Under the pieces are notes generated by a model. The model was given only the letters and a program-made list of their open reading frames with translations. It had not been told where the DNA came from and ran no database searches. A stretch of DNA of 64,000 nucleotides from Planococcus sp. MER TA 32b. Its GTDB lineage: Bacteria; Bacillota; Bacilli; Bacillales_A; Planococcaceae. The stretch spans positions 1,488,001-1,552,000 of the forward strand of contig JAMCAN010000001.1 in NCBI GenBank assembly GCA_023715185.1. The letters run 5' to 3'. Position 1 is the first letter of the stretch. Every line of letters starts with the position of its first letter. Made by a program: the position numbers and the translations under genes. Shown here one piece after another: positions 1-8,477 of the stretch.

Positions 1-867
1 ATTGAGTGTCAAAGCGATCGCAATCTGATTTTTCCATAACGGAATCGAAGTCATGATCGAAGACTGGATCTTTTCGGCCAAAGTCTGATTCGTCTGCTGG
101 ATCATGCGGATCTGCGGCGCGCTTTGAATTGTGATCTGGCGTGACAGCTGCAAGTCATAAAGGCGTTTGTCCAGCCGGTCGACAAATTGCACCATATCGT
201 TGACTTCCTGATAGGCCATCTGATCATCCGATGCTTCAGCTTTCTTACGTAGGGCAGGGATGGTTTCGTTCAGGATTTCATCGCGTTTCAATTCTGCGGC
301 AGCGATATAGACGTTTAGGGCCTGGAAATACATTTTGTTCTGGTCGTATAATTCTTCGAGCATTTGCACATCTTCCAGCAGTCCGCGTTTGGAATGGTCC
401 AATTGGATGCTGATGCGGTCAACCTGCGTGCTCAATTTTTGATATTTGGTCATGATTTCCTGGACGGAAAACTTAGCTTTGGCAAACAATTTGCGGATGC
501 CGGATTTTTTCGTCTCCGTCAATTCTTCAGGATTCAGCTCCTGCAATTTCTTCATCAAATCATGCAGGACGTCACCCACGGGTCCGATATCTTTCTGTTG
601 GACATGGTCCAGCATCTTATGAGAGAAATTGCCGAGTTGGCTCTGGGCATTCGCGCCATAAGTCAGTATCGCTTCATGGTTGCCGGCTGGAATCTGTTTC
701 GCCAGCTCCTGCGCTTTTTTCTTATCTTCATTAGACAGTTTATCCATCAGCAAAACAGGGCGCCCGTTTTGCTGTTCGGCAGGGGACTGTTCCTTTTCCA
801 TTTGAATGCCGAACGGCGACTCCAACAGATCATCCAATTCACTTCGTGTCGATTGATTTTCGCTCAT
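1..867 (-). CDS. Toxic anion resistance protein, TelA/YaaN family (partial)
   Basis: The minus frame is open from the ATG at 867 to the window edge (289 codons), so the C-terminus is missing. The protein is soluble, charged and rich in helix and coiled coil, beginning [18 protein letters not shown]. The visible end has Trp-Lys-Asn-Gln followed by alternating Ala/Ile, a pattern of the TelA family linked to tellurite and toxic anion tolerance; the molecular role is unclear. AAGGAGA precedes the start. The gene overlaps the end of the upstream xpaC-like gene by 29 bases, the same order as xpaC-yaaN in Bacillus subtilis, so the two are probably translated from one message. The family call rests on sequence pattern and neighbourhood. 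Confidence 0.8.
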   Translation of the reverse strand, partial: MSENQSTRSELDDLLESPFGIQMEKEQSPAEQQNGRPVLLMDKLSNEDKKKAQELAKQIPAGNHEAILTYGANAQSQLGNFSHKMLDHVQQKDIGPVGDVLHDLMKKLQELNPEELTETKKSGIRKLFAKAKFSVQEIMTKYQKLSTQVDRISIQLDHSKRGLLEDVQMLEELYDQNKMYFQALNVYIAAAELKRDEILNETIPALRKKAEASDDQMAYQEVNDMVQFVDRLDKRLYDLQLSRQITIQSAPQIRMIQQTNQTLAEKIQSSIMTSIPLWKNQIAIALTLN

Positions 868-1537
868 TTTCCACGTCTCCTTCGTCATCGTTCAAGGTTT
901 GAACCAATAGTTTCTGATTTTGCTGTTTATCGACGGCCAAGCGGGCGTAATCGAGTTCCATCCGAAGCTGTTCAACATCGGACGACAGCACTTTCTTCAA
1001 ATCATTTTGCATAACGCGGTTCATCGATTGCAGGGTTTCGCGTGTATCCTGCAATGCGATTTTTAAATCGCGGTCCTTCACGGGCTGGCCGACCAGCAAG
1101 CTGTACTTTTCGGTCAGCTCCAATGCTGAATCGAGATGCGAATAAAAGAAGGATTCAGCGAGATAAAACTTTCTTGGATTCTGCTGCACGACAGTAATGA
1201 TTTTATTGGCGAGCTTGGTCATTTCCATCAATTGCCGGAACGATGAAATGGATCGCACGCGGTAATATTGGCCTTGCAGGCGTTTCGTTTTCATTTTTGC
1301 TTCCTGAACTTGTTTCAGTACATGTTTATATTCACTTCTCGTCATTCCGAGTTCCTTGGAAGTAGAGGAGAATTGAACTTGCTTAATCGTCGAATTACTG
1401 GCAAGATAGGTTCCGGCAGCAACTGCTCCAGAAGCGAGCAATCCGATTTCCGCCCCCAAATAAAGAATAGGAAACATCACTCCGGTGATTGGGAGGCTGA
1501 CCGATTGTCGTCTTATGAAATTTTGGACTCGGTTCAT
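839..1537 (-). CDS. xpaC: XpaC-like protein (5-bromo-4-chloroindolyl phosphate hydrolysis family)
   Basis: 232 residues. A basic N-terminus ([11 protein letters not shown]) is followed by a hydrophobic stretch around residues 17-45 that fits one or two membrane segments. The rest is a long charged helical region with heptad-like spacing. XpaC proteins are named after an X-phosphate hydrolysis phenotype, but their biochemical role is unproven. AAGGAGTG lies eight bases before the ATG. The 3' end runs 29 bases into the TelA-like gene, which suggests translational coupling. Family assignment comes from the neighbour pair and overall architecture; no catalytic motif is visible. Confidence 0.75.
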   Translation of the reverse strand: MNRVQNFIRRQSVSLPITGVMFPILYLGAEIGLLASGAVAAGTYLASNSTIKQVQFSSTSKELGMTRSEYKHVLKQVQEAKMKTKRLQGQYYRVRSISSFRQLMEMTKLANKIITVVQQNPRKFYLAESFFYSHLDSALELTEKYSLLVGQPVKDRDLKIALQDTRETLQSMNRVMQNDLKKVLSSDVEQLRMELDYARLAVDKQQNQKLLVQTLNDDEGDVENERKSIDTK

Positions 1538-1788
1538 GCGGAAATCACTCCTTTAATGCTATTCCATATATATTTACGTTCAAATATCTGAAAAGTTTCA
1601 TCGAGGCTGTTCATATCCTCATTTTACGGTAAAGGCTTAGCCAATACAAACTTCGGAATTTCCCATATTGCCAGATGCATATCACTGGACAGATGACGCA
1701 TAATTTGGCAAAATGCATATAGAGATTTCAATAAGCTAGGTCGGATATCTGATTTTTCAAAAAAATAATTATAAATATTTAGATTTGT

Positions 1789-1817
1789 TTGACACTTACA
1801 CGCAATTTAGGTATTAT
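1789..1817 (+). promoter_or_regulatory. Sigma-A promoter of the cold-shock gene
   Basis: TTGACA (1789-1794), a 17-base spacer, then TATTAT (1812-1817). Transcription would start near 1824, giving a leader of about 140 bases before the ATG at 1965. Long structured leaders are typical of cold-shock protein genes. Confidence 0.85.
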
Positions 1818-1852
1818 AGAGGAAATAAATACTTTCTTCACCAGTTACAGCT

Positions 1853-1915
1853 ATTCACATATTCCAAAAAGTGATCAGCACGTGATGGTACTTTTTGGAA
1901 TATGTGAATTTTTTT
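1853..1915 (+). promoter_or_regulatory. Leader hairpin with terminator shape in the csp 5' UTR
   Basis: Arms 1853-1872 and 1890-1909 are a perfect 20-base inverted repeat with a 17-base loop (1873-1889), followed at once by a run of seven T (1909-1915). It lies inside the leader, downstream of the promoter and about 50 bases before the start codon. By shape it is an intrinsic terminator/attenuator, or a stability element that must be opened or bypassed for csp expression. The function is inferred. Confidence 0.7.
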
Positions 1916-1964
1916 ATTGAAATTCCATATTGAAAATTTTTTTATTACCAGGAGGTTTTTTAAC

Positions 1965-2165
1965 ATGCAAGAAGGTACAGTAAAATGGTTTAACTCAGAA
2001 AAAGGATTCGGCTTCATCGAAGTTGAAGGCGGAGATGACGTATTTGTACACTTCTCAGCGATTCAAGGCGAAGGCTTTAAAACGCTTGACGAAGGTCAAA
2101 GAGTTGAATTTGAAGTAGAGGAAGGCAACCGCGGACCTCAAGCTACAAACGTAACTAAATTGTAA
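1965..2165 (+). CDS. Major cold shock protein (CspA/CspB family)
   Basis: 66 residues, the usual Csp length: a single cold-shock domain (OB-fold) that binds single-stranded RNA and DNA and acts as an RNA chaperone at low temperature. RNP1 is KGFGFIEV (about residues 13-20) and RNP2 is VFVHF (about 26-30); the aromatic residues that stack on nucleic acid are all present. The ATG at 1965 is chosen because GGAGG lies eight bases upstream and [10 protein letters not shown] is the family start; an in-frame TTG at 1917 lies within the leader. A strong sigma-A promoter, an unusual leader hairpin and a following terminator make it a single-gene unit. Confidence 0.97.
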   Translation: MQEGTVKWFNSEKGFGFIEVEGGDDVFVHFSAIQGEGFKTLDEGQRVEFEVEEGNRGPQATNVTKL

Positions 2166-2171
2166 TCTCCA

Positions 2172-2203
2172 AGAGCTGCTCATTGCGAGCGGCTCTTTTT
2201 TTT
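2172..2203 (+). terminator. Intrinsic terminator after csp
   Basis: A 10-bp stem (AGAGCTGCTC with GAGCGGCTCT, one G-U pair) with loop ATTGC is followed by eight T. It closes the cold-shock transcription unit. Confidence 0.9.
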
Positions 2204-2302
2204 GTTCTGAAATCCTAAGAATGAGGTATGGAAAGTTTAAACAGTCTTCGATGAAGGGTATAAAACAATAATGAAGAGATGAAACTGGGAGGGTTTACTT
2301 TT

Positions 2303-2527
2303 ATGGCTGATGAAGTGATTTGGGGCGAAGGAAAAGTGAAATGGTTTGATGGAGATAAAGGATATGGCTATATCGTTGCTGAAAATGGGGAAGAGTTTTT
2401 CGTTGAAACGATATCCATTAATATGGACCTGGGTGTTCTGATGCCTGGACAGGAAGTTAAATTCAATATCATTGAAGGCAATCCGGAAAGAGAGCGAGTA
2501 GCCACAAATGTGACGATGAGATTTTAA
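2303..2527 (+). CDS. Divergent cold-shock-domain protein
   Basis: 74 residues starting MADEVIWGEGKVKWFDGD. The GKVKWF start of the domain and an RNP1-like KGYGYIVA are present. RNP2 is altered: FFVETI replaces the usual VFVHF, losing the His, and the middle of the domain has acidic substitutions. The C-terminus retains VATNVT as in real Csp proteins. The ATG at 2303 is preferred over an upstream in-frame ATG (2279) because GGGAGGG lies nine bases before it. It may bind RNA weakly or have another partner. It directly follows the canonical csp but beyond that gene's terminator, so it is probably transcribed separately. Confidence 0.8.
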   Translation: MADEVIWGEGKVKWFDGDKGYGYIVAENGEEFFVETISINMDLGVLMPGQEVKFNIIEGNPERERVATNVTMRF

Positions 2528-2606
2528 TTCCTGGCTTTTCTATAGTTTGATGAAGTAGCAGATAAGGTTATAGTTAAGTATAAATATGTTGACAGGGGGA
2601 ATACCA

Positions 2607-3083
2607 ATGACGAACGAAAATCTTAAGAAGCCGCTTCCAAGCGGAGAGGAACAGCGTGATTTTTATCAGAAGCTTCGATATAGGATCCAAAACTGGGTGG
2701 ACAGCAAAGACGGCAAAGGGAGCAAATTCTTGAAGTATGTATTATTTGCGCCAGACTTTTTCCACTTGCTGATGAAAATGATGCTGGATGGCCGCATCGA
2801 CAGCAAAAGCAAGTCGATGATCGGAGCAGGTATCCTTTATTTCTTTGCACCGGTGGATTTACTGCCTGAAGCAATTATGGGGCCGGCCGGTTTCGCCGAT
2901 GATGTTGTGGTGGCGGTTTATATCGTGAATTCATTATTGAATAAATATCCGAAAGAAATCATTGCTTCCCATTGGGCTGGAGACGAAGATCTGCTGGTGG
3001 TAGTCAGCAGGCTGGCCAGCACAGGCAACAAATGGGCATCGCGTTTGCCAGCAGGAAAAATGGTGAAACGTTTCCTGAAATAA
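2607..3083 (+). CDS. YkvA/DUF1232 family membrane protein
   Basis: 158 residues. The central part (about 65-115) carries the family signature: a hydrophobic segment with LYFFAPVDLLPEAI, then GFADDVVVAVYIV, the DUF1232 pattern of P-x-D-x-x-P followed by a D-D pair. The flanks are charged. The family's function is unknown; the proteins are small and membrane associated. The ATG at 2607 has AGGGGGA about six bases upstream and is preferred to the in-frame ATG at 2586. An intrinsic terminator follows within ten bases. Confidence 0.85.
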   Translation: MTNENLKKPLPSGEEQRDFYQKLRYRIQNWVDSKDGKGSKFLKYVLFAPDFFHLLMKMMLDGRIDSKSKSMIGAGILYFFAPVDLLPEAIMGPAGFADDVVVAVYIVNSLLNKYPKEIIASHWAGDEDLLVVVSRLASTGNKWASRLPAGKMVKRFLK

Positions 3084-3089
3084 AACAGA

Positions 3090-3126
3090 AAAATCCCGCG
3101 GCACTTTTAAAGTGTCGCGGGATTTT
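3090..3126 (+). terminator. Intrinsic terminator after the DUF1232 gene
   Basis: Stem AATCCCGCGGCACTTT with AAAGTGTCGCGGGATT and a terminal T run. A very similar hairpin recurs at 3657-3696, so this terminator sequence exists twice around the repeat region. Confidence 0.85.
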
Positions 3127-3146
3127 CAGCTTTTTTACACAAAACC

Positions 3147-3377
3147 GATATTGCGCAAAACAGCTTCGCTTTCCTGGGCGCTTGCAAAAACCCGTGCTCC
3201 TGCATCGCTACGCTAGCTTCGTCGCAAAGAGCCAGCCTTGCAAGCTACGGCCAACTCTTAGCTAACTCGGACTCGTTTCACTTCGCCCGAGTGGATCTCA
3301 GCACTATGCTCGAACTGGAGTTGGTTTCCAACTCCAGTTCTGATCCCCTGGGAGTCTTCACTGTTTTGCTTCATATC
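3147..3377 (+). repeat. Structured dispersed repeat, copy 1 (family A)
   Basis: 231 bases. The ends are inverted: left GATATTGCGCAAAACAG, right (complement) GATATGAAGCAAAACAG. Inside are a CTCGG...CCGAG hairpin, a perfect 13-bp hairpin at 3312-3340 (GAACTGGAGTTGG / CCAACTCCAGTTC) and a module TGCATCGCTACGCTAGCTTC. Related copies lie at 8211, 17750 and 28510. No reading frame is supported. It is most likely a small non-coding mobile repeat (MITE-like) or a family of structured RNA elements. Confidence 0.85.
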
Positions 3378-3491
3378 TCAGTATCTCCAATATAAAGACT
3401 GCTTTTACCAGTCAGCATTAAATAAGTAAAGCAGATAACTTTGTTATTTATAAACCAGAAGGATGCATTAAGAGTTGAAGTGCATAACTGT

Positions 3492-3574
3492 GTTCCTGTC
3501 TCTGCATAGCTTCGCTGCTTCATCGCAAAGACTTTATCTTCGAAAGCTTCGGCCAATGTCTTTACTACAGGAAC
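3492..3574 (+). repeat. Degenerate fragment of repeat family A
   Basis: An inverted pair GTTCCTGT (3492-3499) and ACAGGAAC (3567-3574) surrounds a TGCATAGCTTCGCTGCTTC stretch that resembles the module inside copies 1, 3 and 4. The remaining 3378-3656 interval holds no gene that I can support. Confidence 0.5.
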
Positions 3575-3656
3575 CAGAAAAAAACCTGAGACTCAGCAGA
3601 AAGCATTTGCAAATAGCCCAAAGATTAAATGATATGATGGTTTCTCAAAAGTTTAA

Positions 3657-3696
3657 AAATCCCGCCACACTTTGAAAGTGTGGCGGGATTTTTTTG
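3657..3696 (-). terminator. Terminator at the end of the ABC-F gene, active on both strands
   Basis: Stem AAATCCCGCCACACTTT with AAAGTGTGGCGGGATTT ends three bases before the ABC-F stop codon. T runs on both sides allow termination of leftward ykpA transcripts and of any rightward transcript. Confidence 0.8.
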
Positions 3697-3698
3697 AA

Positions 3699-5306
3699 TT
3701 AGTTAGTGATGCCTTGCGATTCTTTCCATTCAAGGAATTCATCATAAGTCAATTGCTTGTCGAGGATTGATCCGTCTTCACGGATTTCAATCACACGGTT
3801 GGCAACTGTCTGGATGAACTGATGGTCATGAGATGTGAAGATCATTGCGCCTTTGAAAGCGATCATGCCGTTGTTCAATGCCTGGATGGACTCCAAGTCC
3901 AAGTGGTTGGTCGGTTCATCCAGCAATAGGACATTGGCGTGGGATAGCATCATTTTCGAAAGCATGCAGCGGACTTTTTCGCCGCCTGACAGTACAGATG
4001 GTTTCTTTTTCACTTCTTCGCCGGAGAACAGCATTCTTCCAAGGAAGCCGCGCAGGAAAGTTTCGCTTTCATCTTCCGGTGAATACTGGCGCAGCCAGTC
4101 GACAAGCGACTGCTCGCTGCCTTCGAAGTAAGCAGTATTGTCGATCGGAAGGTAAGCGCGCGAAGTTGTAACGCCCCAGCGTGCAAAGCCTTCTTCCGGC
4201 TCATCTTCTTCTGCCAATATGCGGAGCAGCGCCGACTTCGCGAGAGGATCTCCGATCAATACGATCTTATCGTCTTTATTCATATTGAAGCTGATGCCGC
4301 TCAAGAGTTTATTGCCGTCCACTGTCTGGCTCAAGTCTTTAACCGTCAAAACGTCGTTGCCGATTTCACGGCCGATCGTAAAGTTGACGAATGGATATTT
4401 TCTTGAGGAAGGGCGGATATCGTCCAGTTCGATCTTATCAAGCATTTTTTTCCGCGACGTGGCTTGCTTTGATTTGGAAGCGTTGGCTGAGAAGCGGGCA
4501 ATAAAGGCTTGCAATTCTTTGATTTTTTCTTCTTTTTTCGCGTTTTGGTCAGAAGCCAGTCGAGTCGCCAATTGGCTTGACTCATACCAGAAGTCGTAGT
4601 TGCCTACATAAAGCTGAATTTTACCGAAATCCAAATCTGCGATGTGTGTGCAGACTTTATTCAAGAAGTGGCGGTCATGCGAAACAACGATGACGGTGTT
4701 TTCAAAATTGATCAGGAATTCTTCCAGCCACTGGATCGCTTTGAGGTCCAGGTGGTTGGTAGGCTCATCCAGAAGAAGAACGTCAGGTTTACCGAAAAGC
4801 GCCTGTGCCAAGAGCACTTTCACTTTATCGGAACCAGAAAGTTCAGCCATTTTCTTGTCGTGCAGATCATCCGAGATACCAAGTCCCTGCAACAGGATGG
4901 CAGCTTCGGATTCAGCTTCCCAGCCGTTAAGCTCAGCGAATTCGCCTTCGAGCTCGGCAGCGCGCATGCCATCTTCGTCAGAAAAATCTTCTTTCATATA
5001 AATGGCGTTTTTCTCAGTCATAACTTCATACAGCTTTTTATGGCCCATGATAACTGTGTCCAAAACCTGATTTTCTTCATATTCGAAGTGATCCTGTTTC
5101 AATACGGCCAATCGTTCGCCTGAACCCATATAGACATTTCCGGATTGCGCTTCAAGTTCGCCGGAAAGGATTTTGATGAACGTCGATTTACCGGCGCCAT
5201 TTGCTCCGATCAGTCCGTAGCAATTCCCAGGATTGAATTGAATGTTCACGTCTTCGAATAATTTACGGTCCCCGAAACGCAAACTTACATCATTTACTGC
5301 TATCAT
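3699..5306 (-). CDS. ykpA: ABC-F family ATPase, YkpA/YbiT type
   Basis: 535 residues, two fused ABC ATPase domains with no membrane segment, the layout of ABC-F proteins that act on the ribosome. Walker A of domain 1 is GANGAGKST (about residue 34). Walker B plus D-loop LLLDEPTNHLD occurs in both halves. The first signature is LSGSD and the second LSGGE. The linker is charged and helical. Close similarity to B. subtilis YkpA is recognised by eye along the N-terminal half. The ATG at 5306 follows AGGAGGT; a TTG/ATG eight codons upstream lacks a site. ABC-F members range from translation factors to antibiotic-protection proteins; YkpA itself has no established resistance role. Confidence 0.93.
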   Translation of the reverse strand: MIAVNDVSLRFGDRKLFEDVNIQFNPGNCYGLIGANGAGKSTFIKILSGELEAQSGNVYMGSGERLAVLKQDHFEYEENQVLDTVIMGHKKLYEVMTEKNAIYMKEDFSDEDGMRAAELEGEFAELNGWEAESEAAILLQGLGISDDLHDKKMAELSGSDKVKVLLAQALFGKPDVLLLDEPTNHLDLKAIQWLEEFLINFENTVIVVSHDRHFLNKVCTHIADLDFGKIQLYVGNYDFWYESSQLATRLASDQNAKKEEKIKELQAFIARFSANASKSKQATSRKKMLDKIELDDIRPSSRKYPFVNFTIGREIGNDVLTVKDLSQTVDGNKLLSGISFNMNKDDKIVLIGDPLAKSALLRILAEEDEPEEGFARWGVTTSRAYLPIDNTAYFEGSEQSLVDWLRQYSPEDESETFLRGFLGRMLFSGEEVKKKPSVLSGGEKVRCMLSKMMLSHANVLLLDEPTNHLDLESIQALNNGMIAFKGAMIFTSHDHQFIQTVANRVIEIREDGSILDKQLTYDEFLEWKESQGITN

Positions 5307-5430
5307 TAATACGTACCTCCTAAATTTCACAATGCCATTAGTATACCACGAAACAGGCTAAAACAGATAGCATCTGAGCGCAGTGTTAGATAAACTAAAA
5401 GAGTGTGGCCATAAAAGAGTCGTTTTAGAT

Positions 5431-5667
5431 TTAAACCTTATATTTCCGTGCTTTATAGGCTTCAAGCAGGCCGAGGTCTTTATTGAGCAGATACTCCATT
5501 TTTACATAATCACGCCGTGTCGGAATGTGTTCCGGTGTCAGGCCTTTCATGGTGAATATGAAATAATAGCCGCCGATCTGGCGGAACCACACGACGACGT
5601 GCGGAAATTCGTCAAAAATAGCTTTTATATTATAGCGTTTCGCGTAACTCCAATTTACTAATTTCAT
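5431..5667 (-). CDS. Small protein of unknown function
   Basis: 78 residues, rich in aromatic and basic residues (MKLVNWSYAKRYNIKAIF, later a VVVWFRQIGGYYFIF core). No signal peptide or clear membrane helix, and no family recognised. AAAGGCGG lies about nine bases before the ATG. It is divergent from the MFS gene, the two starts being about 90 bases apart. Composition and start site support a real gene. Confidence 0.6.
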   Translation of the reverse strand: MKLVNWSYAKRYNIKAIFDEFPHVVVWFRQIGGYYFIFTMKGLTPEHIPTRRDYVKMEYLLNKDLGLLEAYKARKYKV

Positions 5668-5756
5668 AAAAAGTAACCGCCTTTCACTGCTCTTATTTTA
5701 ATAAAAATTTGCGGCGAACACAAGTTTGATTGGCGGGTGGAAGGGGTGTTTCCATT

Positions 5757-6935
5757 TTGACGGAAAAGCAGAAAAAATCCGCGCTCGGCATTATGGTGCT
5801 GGCGATTCTTTTTGTTTCGGTAAATTTGCGGCCGGCCATTTCATCGATTGGCCCGCTGCTTGATACCATTCGCGAAGATCTGTCACTTACGAGCAGCCAG
5901 GTGAGTCTGCTGACGTCGGTGCCTGTTTTCTGTATGGGGCTGTTTGCCCCGCTTGCGGTTGTATTTAATAAAAAGCTGGGATTGAAAAAATCCATCGCGA
6001 TTCTGCTGGCGGCGATAGGGTCATTCACATTGCTGCGTGGATTTCTGCCTACCTATCCCATTCTGCTGGCAAGCGCCTTTTTTATTGGCTTATCGATTGC
6101 CATCATCAGTCCGCTGCTGTCCGCGATGATCAAAAGGAATTTCCCGACCCGGACCGCTTCGTTGATCGGCGTCTATTCATTCGGCATGGGGCTTGGAGCG
6201 ACATTGGCGGCAGGGTTGACAGGCGTCTTTTATTCGTTCGCGGGATGGCCGCTTGCACTGGCGAGCTGGGGACTGCTGTCGATTGCGGCGATCAGCTTAT
6301 GGCTTCGCGTTAAAGAGCCGGCAGCTGAAGTCGCTGAAATTCCGATGGAAGGTACAGCTGTCGTTTCACCGTGGAAAAACAGGCGCGCATGGTATATGCT
6401 GCTGTTTTTCGGTTTCCAGTCGGCCTTGTTCTTTTCCATCATTACCTGGCTTGCGCCGATCGCCATTGAAAAAGGCATGTCGATACTTGCAGCAGGCGCA
6501 GTCCTGACCGTCATGTCGACTGTTCAGATCGCCTGCAATCTGTCGATACCGCTGCTTCTGGAAAGATGGCCAAGCCGGCATTTATGGATTATGGTCAGTC
6601 TTGGATTCGGAGCGGCCGGTGTCCTGATATTGATGTTTGGCAGTATTGCATTCATCTGGCCGGCGGCAGTGTTTATCGGAATTACTCTAGGAGGTTTGTT
6701 CCCATTGGCATTGATGATGCCGCTGGATGAAAACTCGACACCGGATGACGTCAACAGCTGGACGGCGATGATCCAGTCCGGCGGATATATCATTTCGGCG
6801 CTTACGCCATTTGCAATCGGCTTATTTTATGACCGGTTTCATAACCATATGATTTCATTGGGCCTGTTTCTGGGTTTCATCGCCGTGTTGATGGTGTTTG
6901 CGTTTCTATTGAAAGAAAAGCCTTCAGCTGAATAA
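5757..6935 (+). CDS. MFS transporter, CynX/NimT family
   Basis: 392 residues with about twelve hydrophobic segments. The first helix runs into SVNLRPAISSIGPLL, where the N-L-R-P motif is characteristic of the CynX/NimT (cyanate / 2-nitroimidazole) branch of the major facilitator superfamily. Substrates of the Gram-positive members are mostly unknown. The start is taken as TTG 5757 because GGAAGGGG lies ten bases before it; an in-frame TTG at 5730 is possible. The HAD gene follows 31 bases later, so the two may be co-transcribed. Confidence 0.85.
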   Translation: MTEKQKKSALGIMVLAILFVSVNLRPAISSIGPLLDTIREDLSLTSSQVSLLTSVPVFCMGLFAPLAVVFNKKLGLKKSIAILLAAIGSFTLLRGFLPTYPILLASAFFIGLSIAIISPLLSAMIKRNFPTRTASLIGVYSFGMGLGATLAAGLTGVFYSFAGWPLALASWGLLSIAAISLWLRVKEPAAEVAEIPMEGTAVVSPWKNRRAWYMLLFFGFQSALFFSIITWLAPIAIEKGMSILAAGAVLTVMSTVQIACNLSIPLLLERWPSRHLWIMVSLGFGAAGVLILMFGSIAFIWPAAVFIGITLGGLFPLALMMPLDENSTPDDVNSWTAMIQSGGYIISALTPFAIGLFYDRFHNHMISLGLFLGFIAVLMVFAFLLKEKPSAE

Positions 6936-6966
6936 ACTCGATACCAATTAAAAAGGGGACCAGATC

Positions 6967-7692
6967 TTGAAAGAGCAAATTTACACAACTGTTATCTTTG
7001 ATATAGACGATACTTTGATGGATTTCCCGCTGTCGGAACATGCGGCATTACAGAATACATTCAATGATTTTGATATTCCAAACGGTTTTATCGACATGCA
7101 CGACAGTTACCGGGCAATCAGCAAAGTGCTGTGGCATGATCTTGAGCAGGGGAATATCGCATTGCGCGAGCTTGGAGTGGAACGGTTCCGGCGATTATTC
7201 CTGGAACATCAGACTGATAAAGACCCATTCGACTTCAGCAGCGTTTATTTGGATTATCTGGGCAAGGAAGCTCATTTGATGGCTGGTGCCCTTGAAGTTC
7301 TGGAGCAATTATCCCATTGCAAGCTTGTGATTATGACAAACGGTTTTGGCGATGTACAGAAATCGAGGATCCATAATTCGGCGCTGGCCAAACATTTCGA
7401 TCATATAATCATTTCGGAAGAGGCAGGTTACCAAAAGCCGAATCCAGGAATTTTCGATTACGCCTTTTCTGAAATTGGTATTGAGTCCAAAGAGAAAACG
7501 ATCATCGTCGGTGATTCATTGACTTCCGATATCCAGGGCGGCATCAACTACGGGATCGATACAGTATGGTTCAATCCAAAAGGCAATAAGAATGAGAGTG
7601 CTGCAGTACCGACTTACGAAATAAAAGATCTTCTGGAAATCCTGGATATCGTTAACGGAAATTACGTGCAAGGAAAGGGAGGATACAAGTGA
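6967..7692 (+). CDS. HAD-family pyrimidine nucleotidase, YjjG/YfnB type
   Basis: 241 residues with all four HAD motifs: I DIDDTL (about residues 11-16), II TNG (about 119), III the Lys in YQKPNPGIF, IV GDSLTSD. A helical cap lies between motifs I and II. YjjG-type enzymes dephosphorylate non-canonical pyrimidine nucleoside monophosphates, a house-cleaning role in the cytoplasm; that specificity is inferred. It starts with TTG after AAGGGGACC. Its stop overlaps the GTG of the acetyltransferase gene, so the two are coupled. Confidence 0.85.
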   Translation: MKEQIYTTVIFDIDDTLMDFPLSEHAALQNTFNDFDIPNGFIDMHDSYRAISKVLWHDLEQGNIALRELGVERFRRLFLEHQTDKDPFDFSSVYLDYLGKEAHLMAGALEVLEQLSHCKLVIMTNGFGDVQKSRIHNSALAKHFDHIIISEEAGYQKPNPGIFDYAFSEIGIESKEKTIIVGDSLTSDIQGGINYGIDTVWFNPKGNKNESAAVPTYEIKDLLEILDIVNGNYVQGKGGYK

Positions 7693-8186
7693 TTATCAGA
7701 AATGCTGTGGCATCGGACGCAGAACGATTGGTCAGATTGATGGCTGATGCAGAACAATCGGGGTTTATGCTTTTTGAGCCGGGTGAACGAAAAATTACTC
7801 CGGAGCAATTGAGCAAAAGAATAGCTGTGATTGAACAGGATAAAAGTTCTGCGATTTTATTAGCGGAAGATAACGGTGAACTGAAAGGTTATCTGTTCAT
7901 CATCGGCAACAATCCTCAGCGGAAGAGCCATAGTGTTTATCTGGCCATTGGCATCGGGGAAGCGAGCCGCGGGCAGGGAGTGGGCACCCGCTTGTTCGAG
8001 CACTTGGATGCATGGGCTGAAGAAAAGAAAATCCACCGCCTCGAGTTGACCGTGATGATCCATAACCGCGCCGGCGTCGCATTGTATCAAAAAGCGGGCT
8101 ATAAGATAGAAGGAATCAAAAAGAACTCGTTGAAGATTAACGGCGAATACATAGATGAGTATTATATGGCGAAGCTGCTAGGTTGA
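7689..8186 (+). CDS. GNAT-family N-acetyltransferase
   Basis: 165 residues. Motif A with the acetyl-CoA loop is seen as SRGQGVGTRLFEHL (about residues 95-108), followed by a motif B-like ALYQKAGYK. The substrate is unknown. The GTG start lies within the end of the HAD gene (4-base GTGA overlap) behind an AAAGGGAGG site, which shows translational coupling. Confidence 0.88.
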   Translation: MIIRNAVASDAERLVRLMADAEQSGFMLFEPGERKITPEQLSKRIAVIEQDKSSAILLAEDNGELKGYLFIIGNNPQRKSHSVYLAIGIGEASRGQGVGTRLFEHLDAWAEEKKIHRLELTVMIHNRAGVALYQKAGYKIEGIKKNSLKINGEYIDEYYMAKLLG

Positions 8187-8210
8187 TGGCGAATAAGTCT
8201 TTTTGGAACC

Positions 8211-8371
8211 GATATTCCGCTAAACAGCTTCGCTTGCCGGGGGCTCGCACTGAGCTAACTCGGACTTGATACTCTTCGTCCGAGTGGATCTCAGCACTTC
8301 GCTCGAAAGGGAGTTGGAAATCCAACTCCCTTTCTGATCCCCAAGGCGTCTTCGCTGTTTTGCTCCATATC
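8211..8371 (+). repeat. Structured dispersed repeat, copy 2 (family A)
   Basis: 161 bases, the shortest copy; it lacks the GCATCGCTACGCTAGC module. Ends are GATATTCCGCTAAACAGC and (complement) GATATGGAGCAAAACAGC. It keeps the ACTCGGAC / GTCCGAGT hairpin and a 13-bp hairpin GAAAGGGAGTTGG / CCAACTCCCTTTC at 8305-8334. It sits between convergent genes. Confidence 0.85.
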
Positions 8372-8438
8372 TATAGAAATTTCTCAATTGATGAACGGTT
8401 AATTGGCTATTTCTTTAATCTAAATAATTTTGATAGAT

Positions 8439-8472
8439 AAAAAACGGACGCTTCCATTTCGGCAGCGTCCGT
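8439..8472 (-). terminator. Terminator after msrA
   Basis: On the minus strand, ACGGACGCT pairs with AGCGTCCGT and is followed by a run of T. It lies just past the msrA stop codon. Confidence 0.85.
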
Positions 8473-8477
8473 AGATA

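Noticed and set aside
364-1014. Long plus-strand frame opposite telA/xpaC
   Set aside because: It has no ribosome site and lies opposite two genes whose minus-strand products carry family features; a shadow frame.
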